A stretch of DNA of 64,000 nt from an uncultured Chitinophaga sp. (GCF_946479755.1 NZ_CAMLHC010000034.1:18670-82669), one strand, 5' to 3'. Numbered from the stretch's first letter, positions 10,681 to 19,678 are shown. Numbers and translations: made by a program. The notes: generated by a model from the letters alone, not told the origin.

Positions 10681-12264
10681 ATGCAAACCGACAATAAACC
10701 GCTGCTGCTGCTTCCTTATGTGGTCACGCCGAAACCGGATCCCCTTGTGCCTGGCCTAAAAGAGGAAGTCGTTATCTCCTTGCAGGACAATGCTTACTAC
10801 TGCGATATGATCCAAATCAGCATACCATGCGGGGATGACCCGGCAGATATATTTGCTACACCACCGCCGAAACCGTCACTGAACATCTCCAACAACCACT
10901 GGTCATCCGGAGACCCCAAGCCAATACACGATACGGAAGGTGGCCCTCATTACTATCAATGGACCATCAACAATATGGAAGAAAATTTAAAGGCGATGGC
11001 AGCGGACTTTACCTTCACGGGTGTCGTCAACAAGATAGGCGGCAAACCACAGGTCATCATCGACGAGGACTCCGGCACCAATCCTACGGAGCTGACGGAA
11101 AGGGAAGGCTCTTTTCCTGTCGCCAAGAGCAGCCAACCAGTTTTTTACCTGCAAAACCTGGTTGCCATTGACTACCTGTCTCCCGAATATCCCTGCGGAG
11201 CATTTCCGCTGGGGTATAGCATAGAATTAAGCTGGGAAGGCAGCAGCGGCGCTACTTATGATCTTTACCAGAGCGGCATCAGTGATCCTTTATGCAGCGG
11301 TACAACCGCCACCAATTATACGCTGGAAAAGGGGATCACCGATACCACCACTTTTTGCTGCGTGGCCAGTAACGGTAAAGGGGACAAACTGTTCCAATGC
11401 CTTACGCTGACGGTGACCAACCCGGCGATCGCCGCACAAAACATGACTACTGCCAACACCGAAAAAATCCTCGGGGATATGACCACCAGCGGCCAGGCCA
11501 GCTGCAAGACCTTAACCCTTAGCAACAATCCAACCAATATAGCGGCCGCCGGCCCTGGTATCAATACGCTCATCAGCGATTCAGCCACCTTTAATCTTAA
11601 CGACAACTTCGAAGTGGATGGTGATGCTACATTTACCGGTACCCTTACCTGTACTGATATCAACACGGACGACCTGACAATACAGGATTCCCTGGCTTTT
11701 AACGGTCAGCAGGAGTCTGTCTTCGGTCCGCCGGTGCTCGTTACCACCGGCGTTGATATCGGTTTTGGTATTGTGCCGGCAGTCTCGGATGGTTATGCTG
11801 TGATCACCGTATCAGGCCCTTCCATACCCATCATTGAATCTGCCGCTTACGGCGCGCTTGGCATTGTTGATATGCTGGAGTGGGTTTATACTTATGGCGG
11901 TAACTCAGGTCTTCCCTATTTATCAGAGACCGACGGATTCCTGATGCTACCCGTTCCCTCAGGCGCATCCTGGGAATATCAGGGAGCTAACCTCATCGTT
12001 GCAGCCGCATTTTGTACGATCAGCGTGTACTGGTTCCCCGTGGGCAAAGCCGGTAGCGAGCAAAGTGTGGGAATTGAAATACCTCCGGAGCGGATGAAGG
12101 CCATGAGTGATGACAAACATCATCCCCGCGTGCATTTCGAACAATATCTGGCGGCGAAAAGAAAACGGCGCGGTGAGTTGATCACCTCCATGGAAACGAT
12201 GCTGGAAACAACGTTCGACGAGGCTATTAAGGAAGATATGTTCCAACAGCTAATGAAACTTTAA
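10681..12264 (+). CDS. Ig-like/beta-module protein, paralog 1
   Basis: The 527-residue product is the longest of three tandem paralogs. Residues 1-150 are unique to it. At about 155-250 there is an Ig-like fold with the pattern IELSWEGSSGATYDLYQSG, then a strand pair ending LTVTNPAIAAQNMTT. The two paralogs downstream keep the same layout (FSLKWDSNGTNFNLY and IDFSWESTGDYFMLY). A shared C-terminal module follows, entered by a DGYAVI segment and ending in a Trp-Phe-Pro strand (SVYWFPVGKAG). The last ~45 residues form a charged amphipathic helix. There is no signal peptide. Function is unknown; a binding or decoration subunit is an inference. Confidence 0.65.
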   Translation: MQTDNKPLLLLPYVVTPKPDPLVPGLKEEVVISLQDNAYYCDMIQISIPCGDDPADIFATPPPKPSLNISNNHWSSGDPKPIHDTEGGPHYYQWTINNMEENLKAMAADFTFTGVVNKIGGKPQVIIDEDSGTNPTELTEREGSFPVAKSSQPVFYLQNLVAIDYLSPEYPCGAFPLGYSIELSWEGSSGATYDLYQSGISDPLCSGTTATNYTLEKGITDTTTFCCVASNGKGDKLFQCLTLTVTNPAIAAQNMTTANTEKILGDMTTSGQASCKTLTLSNNPTNIAAAGPGINTLISDSATFNLNDNFEVDGDATFTGTLTCTDINTDDLTIQDSLAFNGQQESVFGPPVLVTTGVDIGFGIVPAVSDGYAVITVSGPSIPIIESAAYGALGIVDMLEWVYTYGGNSGLPYLSETDGFLMLPVPSGASWEYQGANLIVAAAFCTISVYWFPVGKAGSEQSVGIEIPPERMKAMSDDKHHPRVHFEQYLAAKRKRRGELITSMETMLETTFDEAIKEDMFQQLMKL

Positions 12265-12292
12265 CATTACCACCCACATCAACATTATTGAC

Positions 12293-13396
12293 ATGAATAA
12301 CGATAACACCCGGGGACAGTCAGACCAGGCAACATTATTCCTGGCGAATTTTATTTCCTACCCTTTCCTGAACTTCCAGGGAGTACCCGTGACGCAGTTT
12401 ATAGCGGGGAGCCCATTCAGCCTGAAATGGGACAGTAACGGCACCAATTTTAACCTGTATGCCAATGATAATCCGCAGCCGGTGTATTCAGGACCAGCCA
12501 CCTCCTGTGACGTGCAGCAGGAGTTTAATGTCAACACCACGCTGATGCTGGAAGCAGACAACGGAGTAGATAAACAATATGCTTTTCTGACCATTATTTT
12601 CAGTGATCCACAACTCAGCGCCGATGCCATCTCGGACGATACCGGCACAATGACCAACAACGATACCCTGGAAGTGGCGAACAGTCTGTACTGCCAAACC
12701 CTCTCCTTTACCGGTAAAGGCACGCTGAACATTGGCTCCAGCGATACATTCAACTACCTGTCCGTTAGTAAAACAGCGCAGGTCAGTGGCGCTACTTCCG
12801 CAAACAACCTGAAGGCGCCTGCCAGCAATATCAACAGCCTCACCGTCACCAATAATCTGAAAGCAGATGGTATCACCATTGCTATGATCGGGACGGGGCA
12901 TCTCATCAGGGTGGGCAGCGCTTTCGACGTGGTGCAGGTAACGGCCAAAACAGATGGATTCGCCATAGTTGCCATCAATCCTAAAGGATGCGACAAAAAT
13001 GTATCGTCTATCTGTACCATCACCTACGGCTTTCAGCAGTATACGGTCAATGCTGTCGTGCTGGAAGAAGACAGCGTTATAGACATACCACAGTCCGGAT
13101 ACTGCTGTATCCCCATCCAGAATGGCGGCTCATGGAGCTGTAGCGGAACAACAAGCGGCGGTGGTAACGCCCCGCTGATCTCTGTTTTTTGGGTACCGCT
13201 TGGCGGAGGAAGCGATTCCTATACAATATCAGGAGGAGAACAACAACAGGCGGCGATGCCACCACCTGCAGCAAGGCCTGACCGGCGGGCATTATCCGCA
13301 CAACCGTATGCGTCCTTTCTCCAAACGCTGGCAGAGGCCATGCAAAAAAGTCCCGCTCCGGCACTTCCGCTGGCGCAGAAACTAGTCAGCCTTTAA
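12293..13396 (+). CDS. Ig-like/beta-module protein, paralog 2
   Basis: This 367-residue protein has the layout of its two neighbours. An Ig-like N-terminal domain (about 25-110) carries FSLKWDSNGTNFNLY and the tail FSDPQLSADAI. A repetitive Thr/Asn/Ser-rich middle (about 115-205) reads like short parallel strands. The C-terminal module is entered by DGFAIVAINPKG and closes with ISVFWVPLGGG. A Cys-rich patch (CCIPIQNGGSWSC) is peculiar to this paralog. A short helical tail with Pro and Ala ends the protein. There is no signal peptide. The gene is 28 bases downstream of paralog 1. Confidence 0.65.
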   Translation: MNNDNTRGQSDQATLFLANFISYPFLNFQGVPVTQFIAGSPFSLKWDSNGTNFNLYANDNPQPVYSGPATSCDVQQEFNVNTTLMLEADNGVDKQYAFLTIIFSDPQLSADAISDDTGTMTNNDTLEVANSLYCQTLSFTGKGTLNIGSSDTFNYLSVSKTAQVSGATSANNLKAPASNINSLTVTNNLKADGITIAMIGTGHLIRVGSAFDVVQVTAKTDGFAIVAINPKGCDKNVSSICTITYGFQQYTVNAVVLEEDSVIDIPQSGYCCIPIQNGGSWSCSGTTSGGGNAPLISVFWVPLGGGSDSYTISGGEQQQAAMPPPAARPDRRALSAQPYASFLQTLAEAMQKSPAPALPLAQKLVSL

Positions 13397-13422
13397 TTAC
13401 ATCAAATTAAAATCAAATCGTT

Positions 13423-14529
13423 ATGTCGTCACCGTCCATACAAGATCTTACGCCCGGATTCACCATATCCTATTTACTCATGAGCCAAAACGGCAGGCCG
13501 GCAGCGGCATTTAAAGCCGGCACCTCCATCGACTTCTCCTGGGAAAGCACCGGAGATTACTTCATGTTGTATGAAGGTAATAACCCCAAGCCTATCTACG
13601 AGGGTAACGGTAAGAGCACTACCTTAAAAACGGGCCCCTCCGTTGACACTACCTTCACACTGGAGGCAACGTCCGGCAACAGTAAGCTGTACAGCGCTGT
13701 TACTGCTATCATCACCAATCCAACGTTAACCCCCAGTAGCATGACCGTCGCCTATGATCATGTTGACAACGGAGACATGACGGTGGAGGGTGCCGCCACC
13801 TTCAACGCACTGAAGGTAACAGGCGGTGTTACATTTCCGGACACCGGAGACCCTGGCTTTCCGATCAATGGTTATTTACAAACAAACTGCGCCATTAATG
13901 TGGCAGGCGATACCATTATCAAGGGCACTTTAAAGGCAGACGGCACCCACACACAACAGCTAACCGTAAATAACAGTTTAACTGCACTCCAGGGCACGGT
14001 AAGCATCTTCAGTGATAGTGTTTCTGTCTATAATAATAACCAGGAGGTTAACCAGACATTTACTGCCAAATGTGACGGCTATCTGATGGCGTATATACTA
14101 CCAGATCTCAACGTTTGGAGCAAGATAGCACTGACACTGGGGGGCTACACCTTTACGGTTTCAGGTGGCCATATCATGAACGCCTATGGGAAGGACATCA
14201 CTTCCAATTCCCTGCTGCTACCTGTTTCCAGGGGCACATCAGTGAGTTACAGTACTACTTACAAGCCTTCACCTCCCCTGGCGTTTACCCTGCTGTGGTA
14301 CCCCATCGGCAAAGGTGCAGCAGGAGAAGCTACCTTTGAGGTCAGGGATACGCCCGCGGACCAGTTGACCGCTCCGGCTCCGGACATGGCAGCGATCCAC
14401 GCAGCGGGGGAAACAGCCCGCAGGGAAACAGCCGCTTCCATTATCCAAAACATCGAACGGGCCTGTAATAAAACGATGGATGATAATATGAAACAGTTGC
14501 TGACAGAAAAATTACTGGCATTGCGGTAG
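13423..14529 (+). CDS. Ig-like/beta-module protein, paralog 3
   Basis: The 368-residue product is the last gene of the + strand operon. It has the Ig-like domain (IDFSWESTGDYFMLYEG, about residues 30-105), a strand-rich middle including MTVEGAATFNALKVTG, a C-terminal module entered by CDGYLMAYILPD and closing with FTLLWYPIGKG, and a charged helical tail (about 320-368). It is close in length to paralog 2, and the two align over their whole length by eye. It is followed by a convergent gene at 14590 with no strong terminator-like hairpin between. Function is unknown. Confidence 0.65.
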   Translation: MSSPSIQDLTPGFTISYLLMSQNGRPAAAFKAGTSIDFSWESTGDYFMLYEGNNPKPIYEGNGKSTTLKTGPSVDTTFTLEATSGNSKLYSAVTAIITNPTLTPSSMTVAYDHVDNGDMTVEGAATFNALKVTGGVTFPDTGDPGFPINGYLQTNCAINVAGDTIIKGTLKADGTHTQQLTVNNSLTALQGTVSIFSDSVSVYNNNQEVNQTFTAKCDGYLMAYILPDLNVWSKIALTLGGYTFTVSGGHIMNAYGKDITSNSLLLPVSRGTSVSYSTTYKPSPPLAFTLLWYPIGKGAAGEATFEVRDTPADQLTAPAPDMAAIHAAGETARRETAASIIQNIERACNKTMDDNMKQLLTEKLLALR

Positions 14530-14589
14530 GCGGAGATACTGATTCAAAATATCCGTACATTCCTGGTAGAGGGGAAAGATTAATCCATA

Positions 14590-15478
14590 CTATCTGAAAA
14601 TAAATCCTTCTTTAAAAGGGTCTTCGGGATCGAAGTAAAAGGTATGCCGGCCGGTGACGTAAGCCGTTCCGCTCACCTCCGGTATAACAGCGGCATGTGC
14701 CCCCAGGGTGGTCAGTTCCCGCACTGTTACGCCCATGGTGCTGCCGGTAATGCTTTCGATGGTGACCGTTTCGTTGAGTTTTAATTCTCCTTTGGCATGA
14801 TGCAGTGCTGCACGGGCGCTGACGCCGGACCCGGTGGCGGAGCGGTCCACCTCTCCTTCTGCAAAAATGCATACGTTACGGCTGTGATGTCCTTTCTTCT
14901 GCGCAGGCCCGGTGAAAATAGTGCCATACAAAAAGCTCAGGTCTTCCTCAAATGGGTGCGTGATAGCAAAATTATCCATCACCGCATGTTTTATCCTGCG
15001 GCCGTAGTCAAGCGACGTTACGGAAAGACACGTCCTTCACCCTACCATTTTCCATGGTAGCGCGGGCATAAATTTTACCTGCTGGCACGTTGAAGATCAC
15101 CCCTGGATGATTTCCTTCTTTTCTGACCATACCTGTTTCCAATACCAGTTTGGTGAGCGCAATCATAGCGTGCCCGCACATGGTGCTGTAGCCCTCATTG
15201 TGCAGGAAGAAAACGTCCATATCTGCATCTGCGGAAGCGGATATCACCGCGCCGTACATGTCTGCATGGCCACGGGGCTCCCACATGATACCGGTACGGA
15301 TATAATCGAGGTGCTCCCTGAAATACCTTCTTTTCTCCAGAACGGTTTCGCCTTTTACGGCGGGCAGCCCGGAAATAAAAACACGCAGCGGCTCGCCACC
15401 GGTATGCATATCGATCGTTTCTATCTTTAACCATCCGGCGGGTATATCGGGATGGAAATTAGTAAGCAGCGTTTGCAT
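14590..15478 (-). pseudogene. Broken trans-3-hydroxy-L-proline dehydratase (proline racemase family)
   Basis: Two frames on the - strand together form a proline racemase-family protein with a gap. The upstream part (15478 down to 15008) begins MQTLLTNFHPD and contains the first active-site motif MCGH; it stops after VKDVSFRNVA. The downstream part resumes in another frame with DYGRRIKHAVMDNF and contains DRSATGSG. The Thr in place of the second Cys is typical of trans-3-hydroxy-L-proline dehydratases rather than racemases. The roughly 50 residues normally between these parts, including the conserved GG-FYA segment, are missing, so a deletion with frameshift has removed function. An upstream in-frame Met at 15505 exists, but the second Met fits the family start. 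The reductase upstream in the operon is intact. Confidence 0.8.
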
Positions 15479-15508
15479 TGTTATATAGAATAGATAATAG
15501 AGCATCGT

Positions 15509-16471
15509 TTAAAAAGCAACCCGCACACCGACGTTGCCGGCGCAGGCCTTTTCGTACAGGGCTTTCGCCATAAACAAATCAAAAAGCGCCATGCCGGCTG
15601 ATTTATAGGCGGTAGTGCCGTTTACATCCACCTTTGCCTCACCGGTTAACAGTTTCCCGATGGTGAACACGTCTTTCTCCTGTAAAATTCCTTTTTTGAG
15701 CGGGTTAAGAATATCGCCGGTTTCTGCTTTAGCAAATACCGAATCAATGGCCAGCTTCCCGGATAACCGGAAAACCTCATCCGGCAACTCCTGCATGCCT
15801 GGTTTGTAGGAGCCAATACTGATGAAGTGTTTGTTTTCCAGCAGCTGTGCATCATTAGGTAAAACCGGCGTGGCAGAACGGCTGGCCGCGATAATCACAT
15901 CGGTATGTTGCAGGATCGTCGTTGCGTCTGCACAGGGTACTATTTCCACCGACAGACATTGTTTTTCCAGCGCCGCCCGTAGCGCCGCCATACTTGTGGC
16001 CGACCGTTGCAGGCAGTATATTTTTGTGACCGGCCGCACGGCACAGGCAAAAACAGCCTGCTGTATTCCCTGGACGCCGCAGCCTATCAGTCCAACTGTA
16101 TTTATGTCAGGTGGCGTCATATACTTTACGCCGATGGCGCCCAATGCGCCGGTACGCAAGGCTGTCAGCTTCGCTGCGTTCATGATGGCCAGGGGAAAAC
16201 CGGTATGCGTATCATTGAGCAACATGGCGCCGTTGGTGACCGCCAGCTGCCTTTCGCTGTTTCCCGGCACTACTGCGACCAGCTTCGTACCAAAATAGTC
16301 ATGGGAGAAAGAGGGCATGGAAAGGAGCGTATTGTCTCCAAAGTCAATGTGCATCCGTTTGGGCACGAGGCAACTATTTTGTTCGTTGGCCACCAGCGCC
16401 GCCGCTACGGTCGCTATCACTTCTTCCGGTGAAAGAAGGCCCGCAATATCATCGTTATTTAATACCAGCAT
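15509..16471 (-). CDS. Ornithine cyclodeaminase/mu-crystallin family, likely pyrroline-2-carboxylate reductase
   Basis: A 320-residue protein of the ornithine cyclodeaminase/mu-crystallin family. It has the dinucleotide-binding loop VGLIGCGVQGIQQAV near residue 125 and the usual N-terminal segment (GTKLVAVVPGNS). Family members of this type reduce Delta1-pyrroline-2-carboxylate to L-proline with NAD(P)H. Its position just upstream of a trans-3-hydroxy-L-proline dehydratase on the same strand supports that role over ornithine cyclodeaminase, because the dehydratase product is the reductase substrate. That dehydratase is broken here, so the pathway may be inactive or the gene may serve another imino acid. 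The exact substrate is inferred from context. Confidence 0.75.
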   Translation of the reverse strand: MLVLNNDDIAGLLSPEEVIATVAAALVANEQNSCLVPKRMHIDFGDNTLLSMPSFSHDYFGTKLVAVVPGNSERQLAVTNGAMLLNDTHTGFPLAIMNAAKLTALRTGALGAIGVKYMTPPDINTVGLIGCGVQGIQQAVFACAVRPVTKIYCLQRSATSMAALRAALEKQCLSVEIVPCADATTILQHTDVIIAASRSATPVLPNDAQLLENKHFISIGSYKPGMQELPDEVFRLSGKLAIDSVFAKAETGDILNPLKKGILQEKDVFTIGKLLTGEAKVDVNGTTAYKSAGMALFDLFMAKALYEKACAGNVGVRVAF

Positions 16472-16554
16472 GACGGAAATAAAAGGTTAAAATCAGTGCA
16501 ACAAGGTATTACATATTACGGTTGGGGCCTCCTCCAATGTTAACCGTTTCTTTA

Positions 16555-17688
16555 CTATAATTGACCGGCGGCTATACCGGCGTGACGGGATTTTATCACT
16601 TCATTGGTGTGCCTGATGGTAGCTTCCGGCCAGAGCATGTCCGGATGGAAAGCCAGCGACGGTGTTCCGTTCAGCATATGCGTGGGCCATGCAGGATCAG
16701 CCAGGGCCGCTTTTCCAATGGAGACAAGGTCGGCATGCGATTCATCCATGACCCTGCGGGCCCTTTCCAGTTCATGCATGCCACCGTTGGCGATGATCAC
16801 ACTGCCAGTTACTTGTTTGGCTAATGCGGCGTAAGAGGCGCCATTGCTGTAAAAGCTATCCCGCTCCCAGGCGCCGCTCTGGACGGCGATATGAATAAAA
16901 TCGGGTGCTGCTTTCCGGGCTTCTTCCAAAATTTCAATGGCCATGGCTGCACCTTCTTTCCAGCGGTACTTCAGATCATTGACTTTTCCTTCCGACAGTC
17001 GTATGCCTACCAGGAAATGCGCCGGCACCACTGCCCTGATAGCCTGCACAATTTCGGCGGCCATCCGGAAACGGTTGCTGGTGCTGCCGCCATATTGATC
17101 GTCCCGCATATTTAATTCCGGTGTCAGGAACTGATCCAGCAGGTAACCGTTGGCCATATGTAATTCCACCCCGTCAAAGCCGGCGAGGAGCGCCATCCTG
17201 GCGGCGTTCACAAACCCTTCTTTAGCGGCATGAATGTCTTCCCGGCTCATTGCCTTCGGAAAAGGATACGCGCCCGCACCGCCATACTGCGCCATTTTAA
17301 CACCTACCGGTTGTATCGCAGAAGGCGCAAGCGTCTCCTGGGAGTATTGTGATAGCGCACCGGCATGCATCAATTGCGCGATGATCAGGGCGCCGCGTGC
17401 TTTTACCTGTGTCACTACCGGCTGCCAGGCTGCTGCGTGAGCCGTGGTAGTGAGCCCGGGCTGATGCGGATAACCTTTAGCGCTTATCTCATCTGTATAA
17501 TTTCCTTCAGTGATGATCATGGAGAAACCGCCTTTGGCAAAAGCGGCGTAATAGGTTTCCATTTCCGCGGTAGCCAGTCCGTCAGCGGTAGCGCTCACGC
17601 GGGACATGGGCGCCACCACCAGCCTGTTTTTCAGAGAATGTTCTGCCAAAGGCAACGGCTCAAATATGGGATGTTTTGTTGTGTTCAT
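16555..17688 (-). CDS. NADH:flavin oxidoreductase, Old Yellow Enzyme family
   Basis: A 377-residue FMN-dependent ene-reductase-type TIM barrel. It has VVAPMSRVSA near the N-terminus, the substrate-binding His/Asn pair in GVELHMANGYLLDQF, and the QYGGS..NRFR segment typical of the family. The frame is open to 17778, but the Met at 17688 (MNTTKHPIFEP) fits the family start and follows a TAnnTTTG box at a short distance, so I choose it. The physiological substrate of such enzymes is usually uncertain; they reduce activated alkenes or detoxify electrophiles. It is probably transcribed alone, from the promoter noted at 17709-17716. Confidence 0.85.
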   Translation of the reverse strand: MNTTKHPIFEPLPLAEHSLKNRLVVAPMSRVSATADGLATAEMETYYAAFAKGGFSMIITEGNYTDEISAKGYPHQPGLTTTAHAAAWQPVVTQVKARGALIIAQLMHAGALSQYSQETLAPSAIQPVGVKMAQYGGAGAYPFPKAMSREDIHAAKEGFVNAARMALLAGFDGVELHMANGYLLDQFLTPELNMRDDQYGGSTSNRFRMAAEIVQAIRAVVPAHFLVGIRLSEGKVNDLKYRWKEGAAMAIEILEEARKAAPDFIHIAVQSGAWERDSFYSNGASYAALAKQVTGSVIIANGGMHELERARRVMDESHADLVSIGKAALADPAWPTHMLNGTPSLAFHPDMLWPEATIRHTNEVIKSRHAGIAAGQL

Positions 17689-17708
17689 AAAGTGATTTAT
17701 TATGAACA

Positions 17709-17716
17709 CAAAATTA
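17709..17716 (-). promoter_or_regulatory. TAnnTTTG -7 box for the Old Yellow Enzyme gene
   Basis: The - strand reads TAATTTTG, a full match to the Bacteroidota -7 consensus TAnnTTTG, about 20 bases before the ATG at 17688. This supports that start over the upstream in-frame Met. I did not find a clear TTTG -33 element at the expected distance. Confidence 0.5.
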
Positions 17717-17737
17717 GTCCGTGCGCCGGCGCTGCAT

Positions 17738-17776
17738 GTTAAAGTATTATAATAAAGCGCGTTAAAGTAGTTTAAC
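17738..17776. promoter_or_regulatory. Operator-like repeats upstream of the Old Yellow Enzyme gene
   Basis: GTTAAAGTA occurs twice in direct orientation, at 17738-17746 and 17761-17769, 23 bases apart. The second copy is part of an inverted repeat, GTTAAA-gtag-TTTAAC, at 17761-17776. It lies just upstream of the -7 box. A binding site for an unlinked regulator such as a MarR, HxlR or TetR type is possible; no such gene is adjacent. Confidence 0.35.
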
Positions 17777-17804
17777 AAATCCTGAGGATCAGCACCTTTG
17801 ATAA

Positions 17805-18260
17805 CTACGATGCGCTTTCAGCGTGATAAATTTCCACTATGCCCTTTGGACGGTCTATTCTGTAATAAAGCAGCCACGCGTACTTTTTGTCAACGACGCA
17901 GAATTCCTGTTCGTCCTGCCCGGAAGACAGATATAGCAGCTCCCTCAATGCCTGGTATTGACAATCATATACCTGGAATCTATTGCCCAGCGGAACCTTG
18001 ACCAACAGGAGCCAGTAGTTATGCCCGTTGTCCAGCCCGGGCAATTCCTCGTTGTATAACTGTTTAAGCGTACAACGCCTGGTGAGAGCGCCGTGTTGTA
18101 ACAGCGCCGCCCTGTTTTCGGAGGAAATAAAATTCAACAGGGTGGATTTGAATAGCCGCGTGATTATTTTCTCTACTATTTCAGGGCCAGCCCTGAATGG
18201 ATCTTTAAATCCATCCGGGAAGTTCTTTTTTATCAGGTCCAGTTTTTCGCTCCAGTACAT
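17805..18260 (-). CDS. Unidentified 151-residue protein
   Basis: A small soluble protein with no signal peptide. It has an amphipathic helical N-terminal half and a beta-rich C-terminal half that contains CVVDKKYAWLLYYR. That segment is reminiscent of some small immunity-like domain families, but I cannot name a family with confidence. A TAnnTTTG box lies 27 bases before the ATG at 18260, so it is probably its own transcription unit. There is no toxin-like gene next to it. Confidence 0.55.
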   Translation of the reverse strand: MYWSEKLDLIKKNFPDGFKDPFRAGPEIVEKIITRLFKSTLLNFISSENRAALLQHGALTRRCTLKQLYNEELPGLDNGHNYWLLLVKVPLGNRFQVYDCQYQALRELLYLSSGQDEQEFCVVDKKYAWLLYYRIDRPKGIVEIYHAESAS

Positions 18261-18286
18261 GCTTACGGGTTATTTGTTTCACTTCC

Positions 18287-18294
18287 CAAATATA
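18287..18294 (-). promoter_or_regulatory. TAnnTTTG -7 box for the gene at 17805-18260
   Basis: The - strand reads TATATTTG, a full match to TAnnTTTG, 27 bases upstream of the start codon. A clear -33 TTTG is not seen, only a T-rich stretch about 22 bases upstream. Confidence 0.45.
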
Positions 18295-18386
18295 AAGTTA
18301 CTGAAAGCGTTCGGGGAAAAAAGTACGGAATATATAAAGAATTATTTAAATTCAGCCCAGTACCCGAATCAAAACGTAACTTCTCT

Positions 18387-18626
18387 ATGAAGAAAACATT
18401 TACATTGTTTTTTATTTTAATTTTTTCAATCATCGCTGTTTGCGCCCTGGTTTACTATGTCAGGATGGATGGCTTTGCGTTCGCCTGGTCGCTAAACTTC
18501 CTGCTGATGCTATGTATGTCTGTTTTCACAGATGTGCTGAAAAGTCCTCTTGCTTCCGGTTACTATCAGCGAAAAGAATGGGAACAGCAGGGAAGCATAT
18601 ACGAATACCTTGGCGTCAATTTTTGA
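18387..18626 (+). CDS. Small membrane protein, probably truncated by a frameshift
   Basis: The 79-residue product has two hydrophobic segments (about 5-27 and 32-48) and ends EWEQQGSIYEYLGVNF. The YEYLGVN stretch resembles a larger family of Bacteroidota membrane proteins in which the sequence continues well past this point. The stop falls just after a run of five T at 18619-18623. Inserting one T would join the frame to a further ~25 residues (FLNLYPVFLQRYNRPR to LTRKK, stop ending at 18703). Either the gene carries a one-base deletion or the sequence has an error at the homopolymer. Function is unknown. Confidence 0.45.
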   Translation: MKKTFTLFFILIFSIIAVCALVYYVRMDGFAFAWSLNFLLMLCMSVFTDVLKSPLASGYYQRKEWEQQGSIYEYLGVNF

Positions 18627-18707
18627 ACCTCTATCCTGTTTTCCTGCAACGGTATAATCGTCCGCGCATGGAAAGAGCGATGAATTTAACCCGAAAAAAG
18701 TAGCCGA

Positions 18708-19673
18708 ATGTTCAACACACTGGTAAACCTCATGGGATCTGCAATTGATTCCACAGACATCGTTGCTTTCCTGGAGCAGCACGGATTTAAATATCCGAAG
18801 AAGCCTTTTATATCCAACCGTTCCACGGAAACTTCCTACTGGATCGAAAACAAGAAGCTGGGAATTGACCTGTTATTTAATGCGCAGCCTTACCTGGAAG
18901 CATACCCACTGGTGCAGGGAAACAAAAAAGGAGTATTTGTACCGCGGCTGGCGAGCGCCAGGTGGTATAACAATAAGTCATCGACCACTTTTCCCGGCCA
19001 GGTTGACTTTAGCAACACCTTTGCGCAGCTGAACGCCTCCCTCGGCGCCCCCACGCTCAGGAGCAGCGAGATATCACCTGTATGGTTAAACGATGATGGC
19101 AGCGAAAGTTTCTACCGGTGGCGTGTTCCAATCGGTACACAGCAATATGTCAGCTGGGGACCGGAATTCACGGACGAACAAATTGTGAAAGATATTGTGC
19201 TGAGTCTGGATTACAGGAGTCCGCTGTTTCATCTGTACTACGAAATGACCTACGGCACCTTTGACCAGTTTGCCAGGGAACAAAACTATTATAAGACTTC
19301 CTACCTGGTGTTCCTGCAATGGGCGCTGGACAAGAAACTTATTAACGGCGGTGGCTTCACATCGGCATTAGACTGGGTACGGCACCTGAACAGAGGCTAC
19401 GTCACGGTGGAAGATTTTGCGACCGAACATCCCTTTATCAATGCCTATATTCAGAACCTCAGCGGATACGATGTGCTGTACGATCGCGACCTTGCCTTTG
19501 CTTTCCTGACAGAACCGGCACTGCGGGATAACTATATGGGCGCAGCGGCGAAAGCTGTATTAGACGCGGTACCGTTTGACAGGGAACATTACGATACCGT
19601 AGTTCCATTGCTGGACCGCCGGCGGGAAGAATACCAGGAGCATCAATTTGCGAAGAGCAGGAAGCAGCTATAG
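18708..19673 (+). CDS. Unidentified 321-residue protein
   Basis: A soluble protein with no signal peptide or membrane helix. The N-terminal half is beta-rich with many aromatic residues (LLFNAQPYLEAYPL); the C-terminal half is helical and contains SYLVFLQWALDKKLINGGG and a charged tail (LLDRRREEYQEHQ). I recognise no catalytic motif or family. It follows the small membrane gene on the same strand and ends at a bidirectional terminator, so it may be transcribed with that gene. Confidence 0.6.
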   Translation: MFNTLVNLMGSAIDSTDIVAFLEQHGFKYPKKPFISNRSTETSYWIENKKLGIDLLFNAQPYLEAYPLVQGNKKGVFVPRLASARWYNNKSSTTFPGQVDFSNTFAQLNASLGAPTLRSSEISPVWLNDDGSESFYRWRVPIGTQQYVSWGPEFTDEQIVKDIVLSLDYRSPLFHLYYEMTYGTFDQFAREQNYYKTSYLVFLQWALDKKLINGGGFTSALDWVRHLNRGYVTVEDFATEHPFINAYIQNLSGYDVLYDRDLAFAFLTEPALRDNYMGAAAKAVLDAVPFDREHYDTVVPLLDRRREEYQEHQFAKSRKQL

Positions 19674-19678
19674 CGAAA

